Source: Halodesulfovibrio spirochaetisodalis (GTDB lineage: Bacteria; Desulfobacterota; Desulfovibrionia; Desulfovibrionales; Desulfovibrionaceae). From it: 64,000 nt of DNA. The stretch's first letter is position 1. Every line of letters starts with the position of its first letter. The notes under the pieces are model-generated. The model was given only the letters and a program-made list of their open reading frames with translations. It did no database searches and had not been told where the DNA came from. Below are positions 23,841 to 33,079 of this stretch, in pieces. Both the position numbers and the translations under genes were made by a program. Location: assembly GCF_001672295.1 (NCBI RefSeq), contig NZ_JXMS01000002.1, forward strand, positions 162,615-226,614, written 5' to 3'.

Positions 23841-24587
23841 ATGGAACATTTGTTTTTTGTAGCGCTTTGCTGGGGAATCGGCGGGTTTGTTAACGGTGTG
23901 GCAGGGTTTGGAGCTGCACTTATTGCCATGCCCCTTATCACGACAATGGTTCCGTTAAGTCTGGCAGTACCAAGCTGCACAATTATTGGCGTGAGTCTGT
24001 GTCTGCAAATGGCATGGATTTATCGTAAGAATATCGATTTTCAAAAACTTAAGCCTATTTACCTCGGGACTGTTCCGGGGGCGATTGTAGGTATCTCCAT
24101 GATGCAGGAACTGCCTACGCATTATTTGAAGCTGGGAATGGGGATTTTTTTGTTCATCTACGCCTTGTGGGGACTGTTTTTTGAAGGAAGGCAGCAGAAG
24201 ATTGTTCACAGAGGATGGGGCGTTGTTGCCGGATTCTGTTCCACAGCAATCAGTTCTTCCATAGGAATGGGAGGGCCGCCTACCATTGTGTATACCTCTC
24301 TCACTGGCTGGGGAAAGGATACAGTTAAAGCTGCTATTGCCAGTTATTTCATTGTGTCAGGTGTGCTGATTATATCAATGCAGACCTATGCCGGAATTCA
24401 GACAAAAGAAACTGTGATGCTCTTTGCCGCAGCAGCCCCTGCCGTGATGATAGGCGCCAGACTGGGCGTGCTGGCGTCACGCAAGATTGGCGAATTCACA
24501 TACCGTAAAGTGTTGTTCGGTATGCTTGTAGTAATGGCCTGTATAATTTTGAATAGCGCATATACGCAATTTGCTGCTCTGGCATAA
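23841..24587 (+). CDS. TauE/SafE family membrane permease
   Basis: A 248-residue protein with about eight membrane helices. The N-terminal GGFVNGVAGFGAALIAMPL and the second half SSSIGMGGPP are the two related repeats of the TauE/SafE (sulfite exporter) family. Members move sulfite, sulfoacetate or other organosulfur anions, which suits a sulfur-metabolising host, but specificity is not visible. Start at 23841 behind GGAG. It is a single gene closed by a strong terminator. Confidence 0.88.
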   Translation: MEHLFFVALCWGIGGFVNGVAGFGAALIAMPLITTMVPLSLAVPSCTIIGVSLCLQMAWIYRKNIDFQKLKPIYLGTVPGAIVGISMMQELPTHYLKLGMGIFLFIYALWGLFFEGRQQKIVHRGWGVVAGFCSTAISSSIGMGGPPTIVYTSLTGWGKDTVKAAIASYFIVSGVLIISMQTYAGIQTKETVMLFAAAAPAVMIGARLGVLASRKIGEFTYRKVLFGMLVVMACIILNSAYTQFAALA

Positions 24588-24618
24588 CAGGCAGTTTTTA
24601 CGCTACATATCAAATGAG

Positions 24619-24667
24619 AAACATCCCAATTTGTGCGCAATATGCACAGATTGGGATGTTTTTTTAT
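24619..24667 (+). terminator. Terminator of the TauE/SafE gene
   Basis: AAACATCCCAAT..GTGC pairs with GCAC..ATTGGGATGTTT and a run of T follows. The stem is about 17 bp. Confidence 0.93.
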
Positions 24668-24849
24668 AAAAGTTTTTTAATTTTAACGTGTTGACTTTTT
24701 CTTTGTCTGCCGTACCTGAGTTCATTGGCCATGTGTTTTTACCTTACAATTATTCTAGAGTAACTATTCGTCCTTGTATGATTTGTATGATCTAACTGGG
24801 GTGGTAGCTAGGGCACTGCAGTTGCAAAAGAGGAGTGGAGGGGAGTTAT

Positions 24850-25461
24850 ATGTTTGATATAGATTTTTTACTGACATCGTTACTTGTCGTTCTCATTCCG
24901 GGAACAGGAGTGATTTACACTGTCTCAATGGGGCTTTTTGAAAGCAAGAAAGCTGCAATCGCGGCTTCGGTAGGGTGTACTTTCGGTATTGTGCCACACT
25001 TGTTGGCTTGTATTTCTGGCTTGTCTTTATTGCTGCATACCAGTGCACTGGCTTTTCAAGCTGTAAAATTGGCCGGTGCAGTGTACTTGCTGTACATGGC
25101 ATGGGGGATGTGGCGCGGCTCAGGCAAGTTTGAGTTTACCCAGCAACATTCTTCTGGAAGTGCGGTTCAGATAGCAGTTAGAGGGACGTTGATTAATGTG
25201 CTGAACCCTAAGCTTTCTTTGTTTTTTCTCGCATTTCTTCCACTTTTTGTATCTTCTGAAGGGGCTTCGCCAACCATTCAGCTGCTGGGCTTAAGCGCAG
25301 TGTTTATGGCCATTACCTTTGTGATTTTCATAGGGTACGGCCTGTTCGCACACAGTGTGAAAACAGTGATTGTATCTTCACCGGAACGTATGCGAAATGT
25401 GCAACGTGTTTTTGCGGCTACATTCGCTGCACTGGGCGCAAAGCTTGCGATGACTGAGTAA
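24850..25461 (+). CDS. LysE family amino acid exporter
   Basis: A 203-residue inner-membrane exporter with about six helices. The N-terminal LVVLIPGTGVIYTVSMGLFE and the motif LNPKLSLFFLAFLPLF are typical of LysE/RhtB proteins, which export lysine, threonine, homoserine or similar compounds. ATG 24850 has a good AGGGG site; an earlier GTG at 24835 would overlap that site. No regulator is adjacent. Confidence 0.9.
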   Translation: MFDIDFLLTSLLVVLIPGTGVIYTVSMGLFESKKAAIAASVGCTFGIVPHLLACISGLSLLLHTSALAFQAVKLAGAVYLLYMAWGMWRGSGKFEFTQQHSSGSAVQIAVRGTLINVLNPKLSLFFLAFLPLFVSSEGASPTIQLLGLSAVFMAITFVIFIGYGLFAHSVKTVIVSSPERMRNVQRVFAATFAALGAKLAMTE

Positions 25462-25662
25462 TGCTGAAGCAATAGCTAAGTTCATTTCATTTTCAGATCG
25501 AATCAATGGCACAACTGTGGTCTTGATGGAATTCCCATCGGCCACAGTTTTTTCATAACTTAACTTGACAATTGGAAATGACTTGTGATGGGAATTTCTA
25601 TTCTTATCAGTAAGTTGAATTGTTTTCTGGGGAGAGGGCTTGAAAATTTATTTGAGGATGTG

Positions 25663-26775
25663 ATGACTGAAACTCGTTTGTACTTTTTGGACAATCTTCG
25701 CGCTGCAATAATTACTGCTGTTGTTTTACTGCACGTGTCGGTTTGCTACATGATGTATGCACCAAGCTGGTGGTACGTTATCGACCCTGTGACGAGTAAG
25801 TTATTCACGCTGCTTGTTGTTCTTATTGATGTGCCCATTATGCCTGCAATGTTCTTTATTGCTGGATACTTTGCACTGCCGTCTTTGCAACGACATGGTG
25901 TGACGGATTTTTTACGGCACAAAATTCAACGGATTTTCTTACCGTGGGTGCTTGGCGTTGTTTTGCTGGCACCGCCGACTGCTTTTCTGATTCCGTTTTC
26001 GCGCAAGCTTCCTGTTGATCTTTACTCATTCTGGACAACAACCTTTTGGACTACATCCTTTCAGCACTCTGTTTACTGGTTCCTCGCCGTGCTTTTCTGG
26101 ATGTTTGTTGCCCTGAGCCTGATCTGGCAGTTTGTTCCTGCATTGCAGCGTCTGGTAAAAACACCGGCAATAGCTCCGTTATGGTTTTTCCCTGCATTTG
26201 TTGGTGTGTCTGCGGCATGCTTCTATGGTGCTCAACAATTTTTTCCTCTCGATTACTGGTTTATGAGTTACCTGCTGGCATTCCAGCCGGAGCGTATATT
26301 CCAGCACGTTCTGTATTTCAGTCTTGGCATATGGGCCTGGAAATACGGCTGGTTTACTGCTGGCGGATACTGTCCACGTAAACGCACATGGCTTCCTGTA
26401 CTTGCCTTAACAATGGCAGTGTACGTTGTGGTGAAAGCAGGCTTTGCCTCTTCTCCGGCACCGTTGTGGCAAAAACAATTCATTCTTTCCTGCTCGTTTG
26501 CGACATACTGCATTGCTTCACTCATGGGGTGGTGTGCGGTCTTCAGCACATGGGTACAAGGAAACGGTCGTTTTTGGCGCTCTGCTGCGGATAACTCCTA
26601 CGGGATCTATTATCTCCATGCCCCTATTGTATATTTGTTGGTATATGCGCTCATTCCAGTGCCATATTCAATTTATGTAAAAGCTGCCGTGGCATTTGTT
26701 CTTGCCATGGCATGTAGCTGGGTGCTTACGTCCTGTGTGTTGCGTAAGGCACCATTGTTACGGCGTATGTTTTAA
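25663..26775 (+). CDS. Membrane acyltransferase, acyltransferase-3 family
   Basis: A 370-residue protein with about ten membrane helices. It begins with the family pattern RLYFLDNLRAAIITAVVLLH, where the His is the presumed catalytic residue, and has KIQRIFLPW further on. Such enzymes transfer acetyl or succinyl groups to sugars, lipids or glucans at the inner membrane. The start at 25663 sits behind GAGG; an upstream frame start at 25585 has no site. A DMT transporter follows after 18 bases, so the two are probably co-transcribed. Confidence 0.85.
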   Translation: MTETRLYFLDNLRAAIITAVVLLHVSVCYMMYAPSWWYVIDPVTSKLFTLLVVLIDVPIMPAMFFIAGYFALPSLQRHGVTDFLRHKIQRIFLPWVLGVVLLAPPTAFLIPFSRKLPVDLYSFWTTTFWTTSFQHSVYWFLAVLFWMFVALSLIWQFVPALQRLVKTPAIAPLWFFPAFVGVSAACFYGAQQFFPLDYWFMSYLLAFQPERIFQHVLYFSLGIWAWKYGWFTAGGYCPRKRTWLPVLALTMAVYVVVKAGFASSPAPLWQKQFILSCSFATYCIASLMGWCAVFSTWVQGNGRFWRSAADNSYGIYYLHAPIVYLLVYALIPVPYSIYVKAAVAFVLAMACSWVLTSCVLRKAPLLRRMF

Positions 26776-26793
26776 CGTTTTGAGGTAGCAGAT

Positions 26794-27675
26794 ATGATGG
26801 TATACGGAAAATTACTCCTCACCGCGTTTTTGTGGGGAGGAACATTCGTGGCAGGCAGACTGCTTTCGGATGGCATGGGTGCTTTTTCCGCCGCTTTTTT
26901 GCGGTTCTTGATAGCATCAATCTGTATGATGTGGATCATGCGTCAGCGTTCCGGCGGGTTGCCGGTGCTGGATAGAAAAGGTTGGCTAGGGGTGATTTTA
27001 CTGGGCGCAACAGGTGTGTTTGCATATAATGTCCTGTTTTTTAAAGGATTGCAGACGGTAACAGCAGGAAGGGCTGCTGTTATTGTGTCCATCAACCCGA
27101 TTATTATCACCTTGCTGGCAGCAATGTTTTTTGGAGAGAAACTTTCACTGCGTAAAGGACTTGGTATTTGTCTTTCTGTTACCGGTGCGACAATTGCTAT
27201 TTCGCGTGGAAACCCAGTGTCCTTGTTTACTGGTGGGTTGAGCAGCGGTGATCTGGCTATTTTGGGCTGCGTGGCTAGCTGGTCATCGTATTCATTGCTT
27301 GGGAAGCGTATGATGGGCTTTCTAAGTCCGCATGCGGCGATTACGTATTCCTGTATTACTGGGACAATAATGCTGTTTCCGTTTGCGTTGCAGGAAGGCA
27401 TGTTGAGTGATTTTTCCGGCTACACGCTCACGCAATACCTATCGGTCGCATACGTGGGAATTCTGGGCACAGTTATCGGGTTCACATGGTTTTATGAGGC
27501 AATCAATACTATTGGTGCTTCGCGTGCTGCTGTATTCATTAACTTTGTTCCGGCAGCAGCAATTTTAAGTGGATGGGCTTTCCTTGGGGAATCTCTTTCC
27601 CTTTCATTGCTTGCAGGGGTGTCGCTTGTGATCACTGGAGTGTATTTAACAAACTCGGCTGTAAACAAAACTTGA
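26794..27675 (+). CDS. EamA (DMT) family transporter
   Basis: A 293-residue inner-membrane protein with ten predicted helices made of two EamA repeats. The first starts LLLTAFLWGGTFVAGRLL; the second spans about residues 150-285, with GTVIGFTWFYEAI and GEXLS-type ends. DMT carriers export amino acids and other metabolites. Ribosome site GAGG. It is followed by two terminators. Confidence 0.9.
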   Translation: MMVYGKLLLTAFLWGGTFVAGRLLSDGMGAFSAAFLRFLIASICMMWIMRQRSGGLPVLDRKGWLGVILLGATGVFAYNVLFFKGLQTVTAGRAAVIVSINPIIITLLAAMFFGEKLSLRKGLGICLSVTGATIAISRGNPVSLFTGGLSSGDLAILGCVASWSSYSLLGKRMMGFLSPHAAITYSCITGTIMLFPFALQEGMLSDFSGYTLTQYLSVAYVGILGTVIGFTWFYEAINTIGASRAAVFINFVPAAAILSGWAFLGESLSLSLLAGVSLVITGVYLTNSAVNKT

Positions 27676-27708
27676 GTTTACACGGACTGAGTTTTCAGCT
27701 GGCTTATC

Positions 27709-27742
27709 AAGGCTGTTCTGCTACTGCAGGGCAGCCTTTTTA
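27709..27742 (+). terminator. Terminator of the DMT transporter gene
   Basis: AAGGCTG and CAGCCTT enclose a smaller CTGC helix and are followed by TTTTTA. Confidence 0.8.
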
Positions 27743-27777
27743 TATGGAAAATGGAAGAAAAGGTACAAGACAACAGC

Positions 27778-27810
27778 AAGGCAGCCCCATGCAAGAAGGG
27801 CTGCCTTTTT
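27778..27810. terminator. Second terminator, possibly bidirectional
   Basis: AAGGCAGCCC and GGGCTGCCTT form a perfect 10-bp stem with a 10-base loop, then TTT. It could also end the minus-strand remnant gene to its right. Confidence 0.75.
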
Positions 27811-27832
27811 CGTGGTTAAGACACGCCTGTAC

Positions 27833-28383
27833 TTATGAAGATTCGGGGGACTGCTTTTGTGGGATGAGGACACTGCAACAGAGCAGAGTGTGAGGAGTAA
27901 TTTCTGGTTCCGGTAAAGCAGGCTGATGGTGATGAACCGGATCAGGCGTACCTGTGTTGGCGTACATGTTCAGGCTCAGCTCATGGCAGTAGGCATGGTT
28001 TTTACCCTCCTTAACTGCGCTGATAATCTGGCTGCTGCGCTTGAACGCATGCGCTTTTTTTGCAGGTTCGCCGAGGTGATTCCCCGCTTCCAGAGCAGGG
28101 ATTTGGTCAGCCTTAGGAATTGTTGTGGAACTGGATTTCTTGCTCGGTGCAGTGACATCTTAATTGGCACTAACAATTTCCTCATCACCGGCTTTGTGTT
28201 GGAACAACTGATACCCTGACTGCCTTAGTTGGACGTTGTCGCCAGTGCAGTTTGCGTCGCAGCTCACGACAGTAGGGGGTACACAGAATACACTTGTCCG
28301 TTCATAGAGAGCATGTTGCTAATTTTCTTCGGGCTGGAGAAAAACAGCAATGCAACTTGGGGTTCTTTTGATATTTTTATCAT
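27833..28383 (-). pseudogene. Probable decayed protein gene, family unknown
   Basis: Read on the minus strand, three pieces join into one plausible protein of about 180 residues. The first runs from ATG 28383 (MIKISKEPQVALLFFSS) to a stop near 28264. A shift of frame there continues into a piece with SCDANCTGDNVQLRQSGYQ. That piece meets an in-frame TAA at 28160-28162, after which the frame stays open for 108 codons (with SQIISAVKEGKNHAYCHELS) to the stop at 27833. Composition of all three pieces looks coding. No family was recognised. It may be two small unrelated frames, so the call is tentative. Confidence 0.38.
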
Positions 28384-29087
28384 AGCATAATGATTTTTAT
28401 AACAAAAAATACAGTATACTGATGATAATATTCTGATCTCCCATGTTGGTGCTATATGCATAATTATACGAAATATGGGGAAATATGAGATTGCAGGTAC
28501 GTTACAAAATCGAGATAAATGTATTGCGAAAGAAGATCAGTTGGTTATGCAGAATACGGTGTGAATAAAAGGGGGGATGTTTTTACTAAAAAAGCATGCC
28601 TGATGGGGTGCTGGAGGGGAGCAAAGGTAAGACTATGATGGAACATAGATCAACGTTCTGTCGTTCAAAATAGAAAAAACCCACTTGCTGCCAGGTGGGT
28701 CTCTTCTCTGTCTTGGTTGTCTTACATAAGCGTGGGGTACGTTCCGGAGTTTTTTTAGGGACGAATTACACTTAATCTAAAAGAATTCATCTCTGGGAGG
28801 TACCATCGCCGGGTTAGTGCGACTGTGACCGGAACAACGCTAAGACATTCAATGCGCTTTTTCTTTCATAGGTTACGGTTAGTCTCCAGAAAAAAAAACT
28901 GCATCACTGTTTGGCACAAAAATGTTGCAATAAAGACACTGGGTTATTGGTTGGTTGCTCAGGTTGGATTTAGAGAAAAGTCATATTTTGAAGATGTTGC
29001 GATAAATAATTTCAATGTATGCTCCTGTGTTGCTGAATAGTACGGACATTTATTGTGACCGGACACCAGAACAGAGCGGAGAAACAA
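28384..29087. other. Gene-free region before the antiporter gene
   Basis: About 700 bases with no supported gene. A 29-codon plus-strand frame at 28475 lacks a ribosome site, and a 71-codon frame at 28825 has biased, non-coding-like composition. It contains an intrinsic terminator facing left at 28672 and the long leader of the antiporter-decarboxylase unit. Confidence 0.45.
28672..28700 (-). terminator. Orphan terminator, minus strand
   Basis: ACCCACCTG and CAAGTGGGT pair (one G-T) around a 4-base loop, with six T after the stem on the minus strand. No minus-strand gene lies to its right before the divergent antiporter gene, so an unannotated transcript may end here. Confidence 0.7.
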
Positions 29088-30524
29088 ATGGCAGAACGGC
29101 AAAAACAGCTTGGTTTAGTTGGACTTATCGCCATTGTGGTTAGTGCTATGGTCGGGGGCGGTATCTACAACCTGCCTTCAAATATGTCAGAAGGGGCTGC
29201 AGCCGGTGCCGTGCTCCTTGCGTGGGGCATTACCGGACTCGGAATGTATTTTCTTGCCACTGCATTTCGCGCCTTGTCGGATGCACGACCTGATCTGGCC
29301 TCCGGTATATATGCCTACGCCAGAGACGGATTTGGAGACTTTGTCGGGTTTGAAATGGCGTGGGGATACTGGCTCAGTGCTGTATTTGGTAATGTTGGCT
29401 ATGCGGTGCTTACCATGGACGCTGTTGCTTACTTTTTCCCGCCGGAAATGGTTAGTGCGCAGATTCAGTCGTTCATTGGCGGATCATTTCTTATCTGGAG
29501 TATGTGCTGTATCTGCTTGTTCGGGGTCTCTGCGGCAAATGTGCTCAACATCATTACAACAATAGCCAAAATGCTTCCCCTTGTGTTGTTTGTAGCAATT
29601 GCAGCCATGTTCTTTTCAGCGGATCATTTTACGTTGGATTTCTGGGGTAATGAATCTGCGGGAATAGGAAGTCTGGGTGGTCTGGGAGCACAGCTTAAAA
29701 GCACCATGCTGGTTACGCTATGGGCATTCATAGGCATTGAAGGTGCTGTGGTTGTGTCTGGTAGAGCAAAGCGTGCAGATGATGTGGGGAAGGCCACAAT
29801 CTTAAGCCTGATACTGTGCCTCACTCTCTATATTTGCATCTCACTTCTTCCCTATGGATTTATGACGCAGGCAGAACTTGCCAAGTTACCGAATCCTTCT
29901 GCTGCGTACGTGCTGGAAAAGCTGGTAGGCAGCTGGGGGGCATCCTTCATTAACATCGGGGTGATCATCGCGCTGCTCGGCAGCTGGCTTTCATGGACGA
30001 TCATGGTGGCTGAGGTGCCTCATGTGGCGGCACAGGATGGTGTTTTTCCCAAAATGTTTACCAAAGAAAACCGGCACGAATCACCATACATCTCTCTTCT
30101 GGTCACCAGTCTTTCCATGCAGCTGACAATGTTTGTTGTGCTCTTTGCCAATGATGCATGGCTGTTCTTGCTTGATATCACCGGTGTTATGATTCTGTTT
30201 CCATACTTGGTCAGTGCCATGTATCTGGCAAAAATTTGCTGGAAAGGGGACTACCCTCAAGGGCAGCCGGTATCAAATACCGTAGCAAAACTATGCGGAT
30301 GGTTGGCAGGGCTGTATGCTGTCTGGCTCCTGTATGCGGCGGGGCCTAAGTTATTATTACTCTCCAGCATCTTCTTTGCCGCAGGTCTTGTGGTGTTTGG
30401 CAAAGCAAAGCGGGAACAGGGAAAAGGAACAGTTTTTACAGGATGGGAAAGAGCCGGAGCGGTGTTCGTAGTTGGAATAGCTGTTGTGGCGGTAATTGTT
30501 ATCGGCAGCGGATATGCAAAATAG
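29088..30524 (+). CDS. Basic amino acid/polyamine antiporter, APC family
   Basis: A 478-residue inner-membrane antiporter with about twelve helices. The N-terminal VSAMVGGGIYNLPSNMSEGA is the substrate-binding signature of the APA group (ArcD, AdiC, CadB types), and GxEGAVVVSGRAK follows helix 6. It should swap an external basic amino acid for the amine made by the decarboxylase encoded 28 bases downstream. Start at 29088 behind CGGAG. Given the partner enzyme, arginine/agmatine is the best guess; lysine/cadaverine or ornithine/putrescine are possible. Confidence 0.9.
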   Translation: MAERQKQLGLVGLIAIVVSAMVGGGIYNLPSNMSEGAAAGAVLLAWGITGLGMYFLATAFRALSDARPDLASGIYAYARDGFGDFVGFEMAWGYWLSAVFGNVGYAVLTMDAVAYFFPPEMVSAQIQSFIGGSFLIWSMCCICLFGVSAANVLNIITTIAKMLPLVLFVAIAAMFFSADHFTLDFWGNESAGIGSLGGLGAQLKSTMLVTLWAFIGIEGAVVVSGRAKRADDVGKATILSLILCLTLYICISLLPYGFMTQAELAKLPNPSAAYVLEKLVGSWGASFINIGVIIALLGSWLSWTIMVAEVPHVAAQDGVFPKMFTKENRHESPYISLLVTSLSMQLTMFVVLFANDAWLFLLDITGVMILFPYLVSAMYLAKICWKGDYPQGQPVSNTVAKLCGWLAGLYAVWLLYAAGPKLLLLSSIFFAAGLVVFGKAKREQGKGTVFTGWERAGAVFVVGIAVVAVIVIGSGYAK

Positions 30525-30552
30525 TGTACTCAGCATCCAGTAAGGAGCAGAC

Positions 30553-32880
30553 ATGGCAGTGTCGGATTTTCATGTATTGTTGGCAGAGGATGAAGTTACG
30601 CAGGCACAGACCTATGTGAATAATGCTGTACACCGATTGGTGGGTGAACTGGGAAAGCAGAATGTCCGTGTAACCCGTTCCTACAGTTTTTGCGATGCAC
30701 ATATTATTCTTCAGGCCAATACCCCTGTAGATTGTCTTTTACTAAGCGCCAACATGCATAACGAGAATGATCAGGAGTATCAGCAGGCCGAGCAGCTTAT
30801 ACGAAAGCTTCATAGCAGGCAGGCCAACGTTCCCGTTTTTTTGATTGCCGAAAGAGAAAAAACTACACGCGCCATGTCCAGTCACTTAATGGAAATGGTA
30901 GATGAATTTGTCTGGATAGTAGAAGATACCGCAGACTTCATTGCAGGCCGCATAGAAGCTGCAATCCGTCGGTATCGTAATCAGATGCTTCCGCCTTTGA
31001 TGGATGCCCTCATGCAGTATGGTGCCTTAAAAGAATACTCATGGGCAGCGCCGGGGCATCAGGGCGGTATCGGATTCACCAAGTCTGCCGTGGGCAGAGT
31101 CTTTTTTGATTACTACGGAGAAAACCTCTTCCGTACTGATATGGGAATAGAACGAGCCTCTCTTGGTTCTCTTCTTGATCATACCGGTGCCTTTGGTGAC
31201 AGCGAACGGTACGCAGCCTGCGTTTTCGGAGCACATCACAGTTACAACGTCGTGGTTGGAAGCTCCGGTTCCAACAGAACCATCATGCAATCCTGTATGT
31301 CGCAGGATGATGTTGTGATAATTGACCGCAACTGCCACAAATCAATTGAGCAGGGATTAATTCTTACAGGTGCAATCCCTGTGTATATGATTCCTACCCG
31401 CAATCGGTATGGGATTATTGGCCCCATCCATGCGGCAGACATGGAACCGGATGTCATCAAAAAATCTGTTGAAGAGTCGTCGCTGGTAAAGCGGATGAAC
31501 GGGCGATGCAGTCCATGCGAACCGGTATACGCCGTTGTTACAAACTGCACATATGATGGGCTTTGCTACAATGCGAAAAAGGCCAAAGATCGTTTGGAGC
31601 AGTCTGCTGATATTATCCACTTTGACGAAGCATGGTACGGATATGCCCGTTTCAACGGCATGTATGCTGACCATTTTGCCATGAATGGCAATCCTGCTGA
31701 TCATGAAGGTGCAACAGTCTTTGCCACCCATTCAACGCATAAACTTCTCAACGGTCTTTCCCAGTCGTCATTCATTCATATTCGTGAAGGGCGCAGAAAG
31801 ATTGATCCTGCCATGTTTAACCAAGCCTACATGATGCACTCTACAACTTCCCCCTTGTACTCCATTGTAGCGTCGAACGATATCACCTCAGCCATGATGT
31901 CCGGCGAAAGCGGCGAGTCCCTGACGCAGGAAGTTATTCAGGAAGCAGTAGATTTCCGTAGAGCTGTTGCAAGGCTCTGGCGTGAACATGCCAATCATAA
32001 AGACTGGTTCTTCAAACCGTGGAACCCTGAGTACGTTGAGGTATCCGAACAGGGTGAAAAGGAATGGGTGTTGTTTGAAGACGCTCCGGTTGATGCACTG
32101 ACCACAGACCAGTCCTGCTGGAGATTAAAACCGGATGAAACATGGCATGGGTTCGATCTGGATGAAGATAACTGGTGCATGCTCGACCCTATTAAAGTGA
32201 GCATCCTAACTCCGGGCATGGGAGATGACGGGAAGTTATTACCGGAAGGTGTCCCAGCAGCACTGGTTACAGAATATCTTACCCGATTCGGAATAGTGCC
32301 GACCCGTACAACGGATTTCCAGATAATGTTTCTTTTCTCCATGGGAATAACCCGTGGGAAATGGGGAACATTGCTCAATACACTTATCCGGTTCAAGGAG
32401 CACTACGACGCTGGCGATACAGTGCGCCATGTTCTGCCTGAACTATATGATGACAATCCTCAAGCCTACGAAGGTGTTACCCTGAAAGCACTCGGGGAGC
32501 GTATGTTTGCATTCCTGAAAAAAAGCGAAATGCATGTGGCGCTGGATAAAGCGTACACCAGCCGCTTTAGCGCATTAATGACACCACGCGAGGCGTACGA
32601 AAAAATTGTGCAGCAGGAGGTGGAGCTGGTACCGTCCGACAAGCTTGGTAACCGTATAGCAGCAAATTCCCTGCTTCCGTATCCTCCCGGTATCCCCATG
32701 ATTATGTCAGGAGAGGCTTTCGGCGCACAGGACTCCTGTCCGGCAATACAGTACCTGCAGCATCTTGAAGACTGGGATAACGCATTCCCCGGTTTTGAGC
32801 ATGTGACAGAAGGTGCAGAAGTAAAAGACGGCAAGTACCATGTGCTGTGTGTCAACAACAGGCGCCGTAGAAAGCAGTAA
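30553..32880 (+). CDS. adiA: Orn/Lys/Arg decarboxylase, arginine decarboxylase (AdiA)-like
   Basis: Cytoplasmic PLP enzyme of 775 residues, the size of the acid-induced bacterial decarboxylases. Order: an N-terminal wing domain resembling a response-regulator receiver (about 1-130), the PLP core with APGHQGG, and the cofactor-binding lysine in THSTHKLLNGLSQSS (about residues 396-410), then the C-terminal domain. AMFNQAYMMHSTTSPLYSI is closest to biodegradative arginine decarboxylases. It would consume a proton per turnover and pair with the antiporter for acid resistance. Ribosome site AAGGAG. Substrate choice is inferred. Confidence 0.9.
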   Translation: MAVSDFHVLLAEDEVTQAQTYVNNAVHRLVGELGKQNVRVTRSYSFCDAHIILQANTPVDCLLLSANMHNENDQEYQQAEQLIRKLHSRQANVPVFLIAEREKTTRAMSSHLMEMVDEFVWIVEDTADFIAGRIEAAIRRYRNQMLPPLMDALMQYGALKEYSWAAPGHQGGIGFTKSAVGRVFFDYYGENLFRTDMGIERASLGSLLDHTGAFGDSERYAACVFGAHHSYNVVVGSSGSNRTIMQSCMSQDDVVIIDRNCHKSIEQGLILTGAIPVYMIPTRNRYGIIGPIHAADMEPDVIKKSVEESSLVKRMNGRCSPCEPVYAVVTNCTYDGLCYNAKKAKDRLEQSADIIHFDEAWYGYARFNGMYADHFAMNGNPADHEGATVFATHSTHKLLNGLSQSSFIHIREGRRKIDPAMFNQAYMMHSTTSPLYSIVASNDITSAMMSGESGESLTQEVIQEAVDFRRAVARLWREHANHKDWFFKPWNPEYVEVSEQGEKEWVLFEDAPVDALTTDQSCWRLKPDETWHGFDLDEDNWCMLDPIKVSILTPGMGDDGKLLPEGVPAALVTEYLTRFGIVPTRTTDFQIMFLFSMGITRGKWGTLLNTLIRFKEHYDAGDTVRHVLPELYDDNPQAYEGVTLKALGERMFAFLKKSEMHVALDKAYTSRFSALMTPREAYEKIVQQEVELVPSDKLGNRIAANSLLPYPPGIPMIMSGEAFGAQDSCPAIQYLQHLEDWDNAFPGFEHVTEGAEVKDGKYHVLCVNNRRRRKQ

Positions 32881-32895
32881 AATAAGAAGTTTTGG

Positions 32896-32975
32896 TGTCT
32901 CCGACGGCTGGGGGAAACCCTTTTGGAAAAGGGTTATCCCCCAGACCCCCTTCCTAAAACTTTTAGTATGCGATG
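32896..32975 (+). repeat. Dispersed palindromic repeat, copy 1
   Basis: Starts TCTCCGACGG, then CTGGGGG..CCCCCAG with an inner ACCCTTTT/AAGGGT-type hairpin, and ends in AAAACTTTTAGT. The same module recurs near 54.6, 54.8, 56.5 and 57.9 kb. Confidence 0.75.
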
Positions 32976-33001
32976 AGGCGCTGTCGTTGCATTGAATTAA
33001 G

Positions 33002-33040
33002 AAAGGCTGTCCTGATTAATACAGGGCAGCCTTTGTGTGT
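33002..33040. terminator. Terminator between converging adiA and the acyl-CoA synthetase gene
   Basis: AAAGGCTG(T)CCTG and CAGG(G)CAGCCTTT pair around a 7-base loop, with T-rich sequence on both strands. It can serve both genes. Confidence 0.8.
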
Positions 33041-33079
33041 TCTTATGGGCGATCAAGCGTAGTGAGGAGATGATGCTGG

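Noticed and set aside
28905..28935. Sigma-54-like TGGCAC..TTGC
   Set aside because: The spacing is two bases too long and no enhancer-type regulator is nearby.
28825..29040. 71-codon plus-strand frame before the antiporter gene
   Set aside because: Composition is Phe/Arg/Asn-biased and there is no ribosome site; it more likely is untranslated leader.
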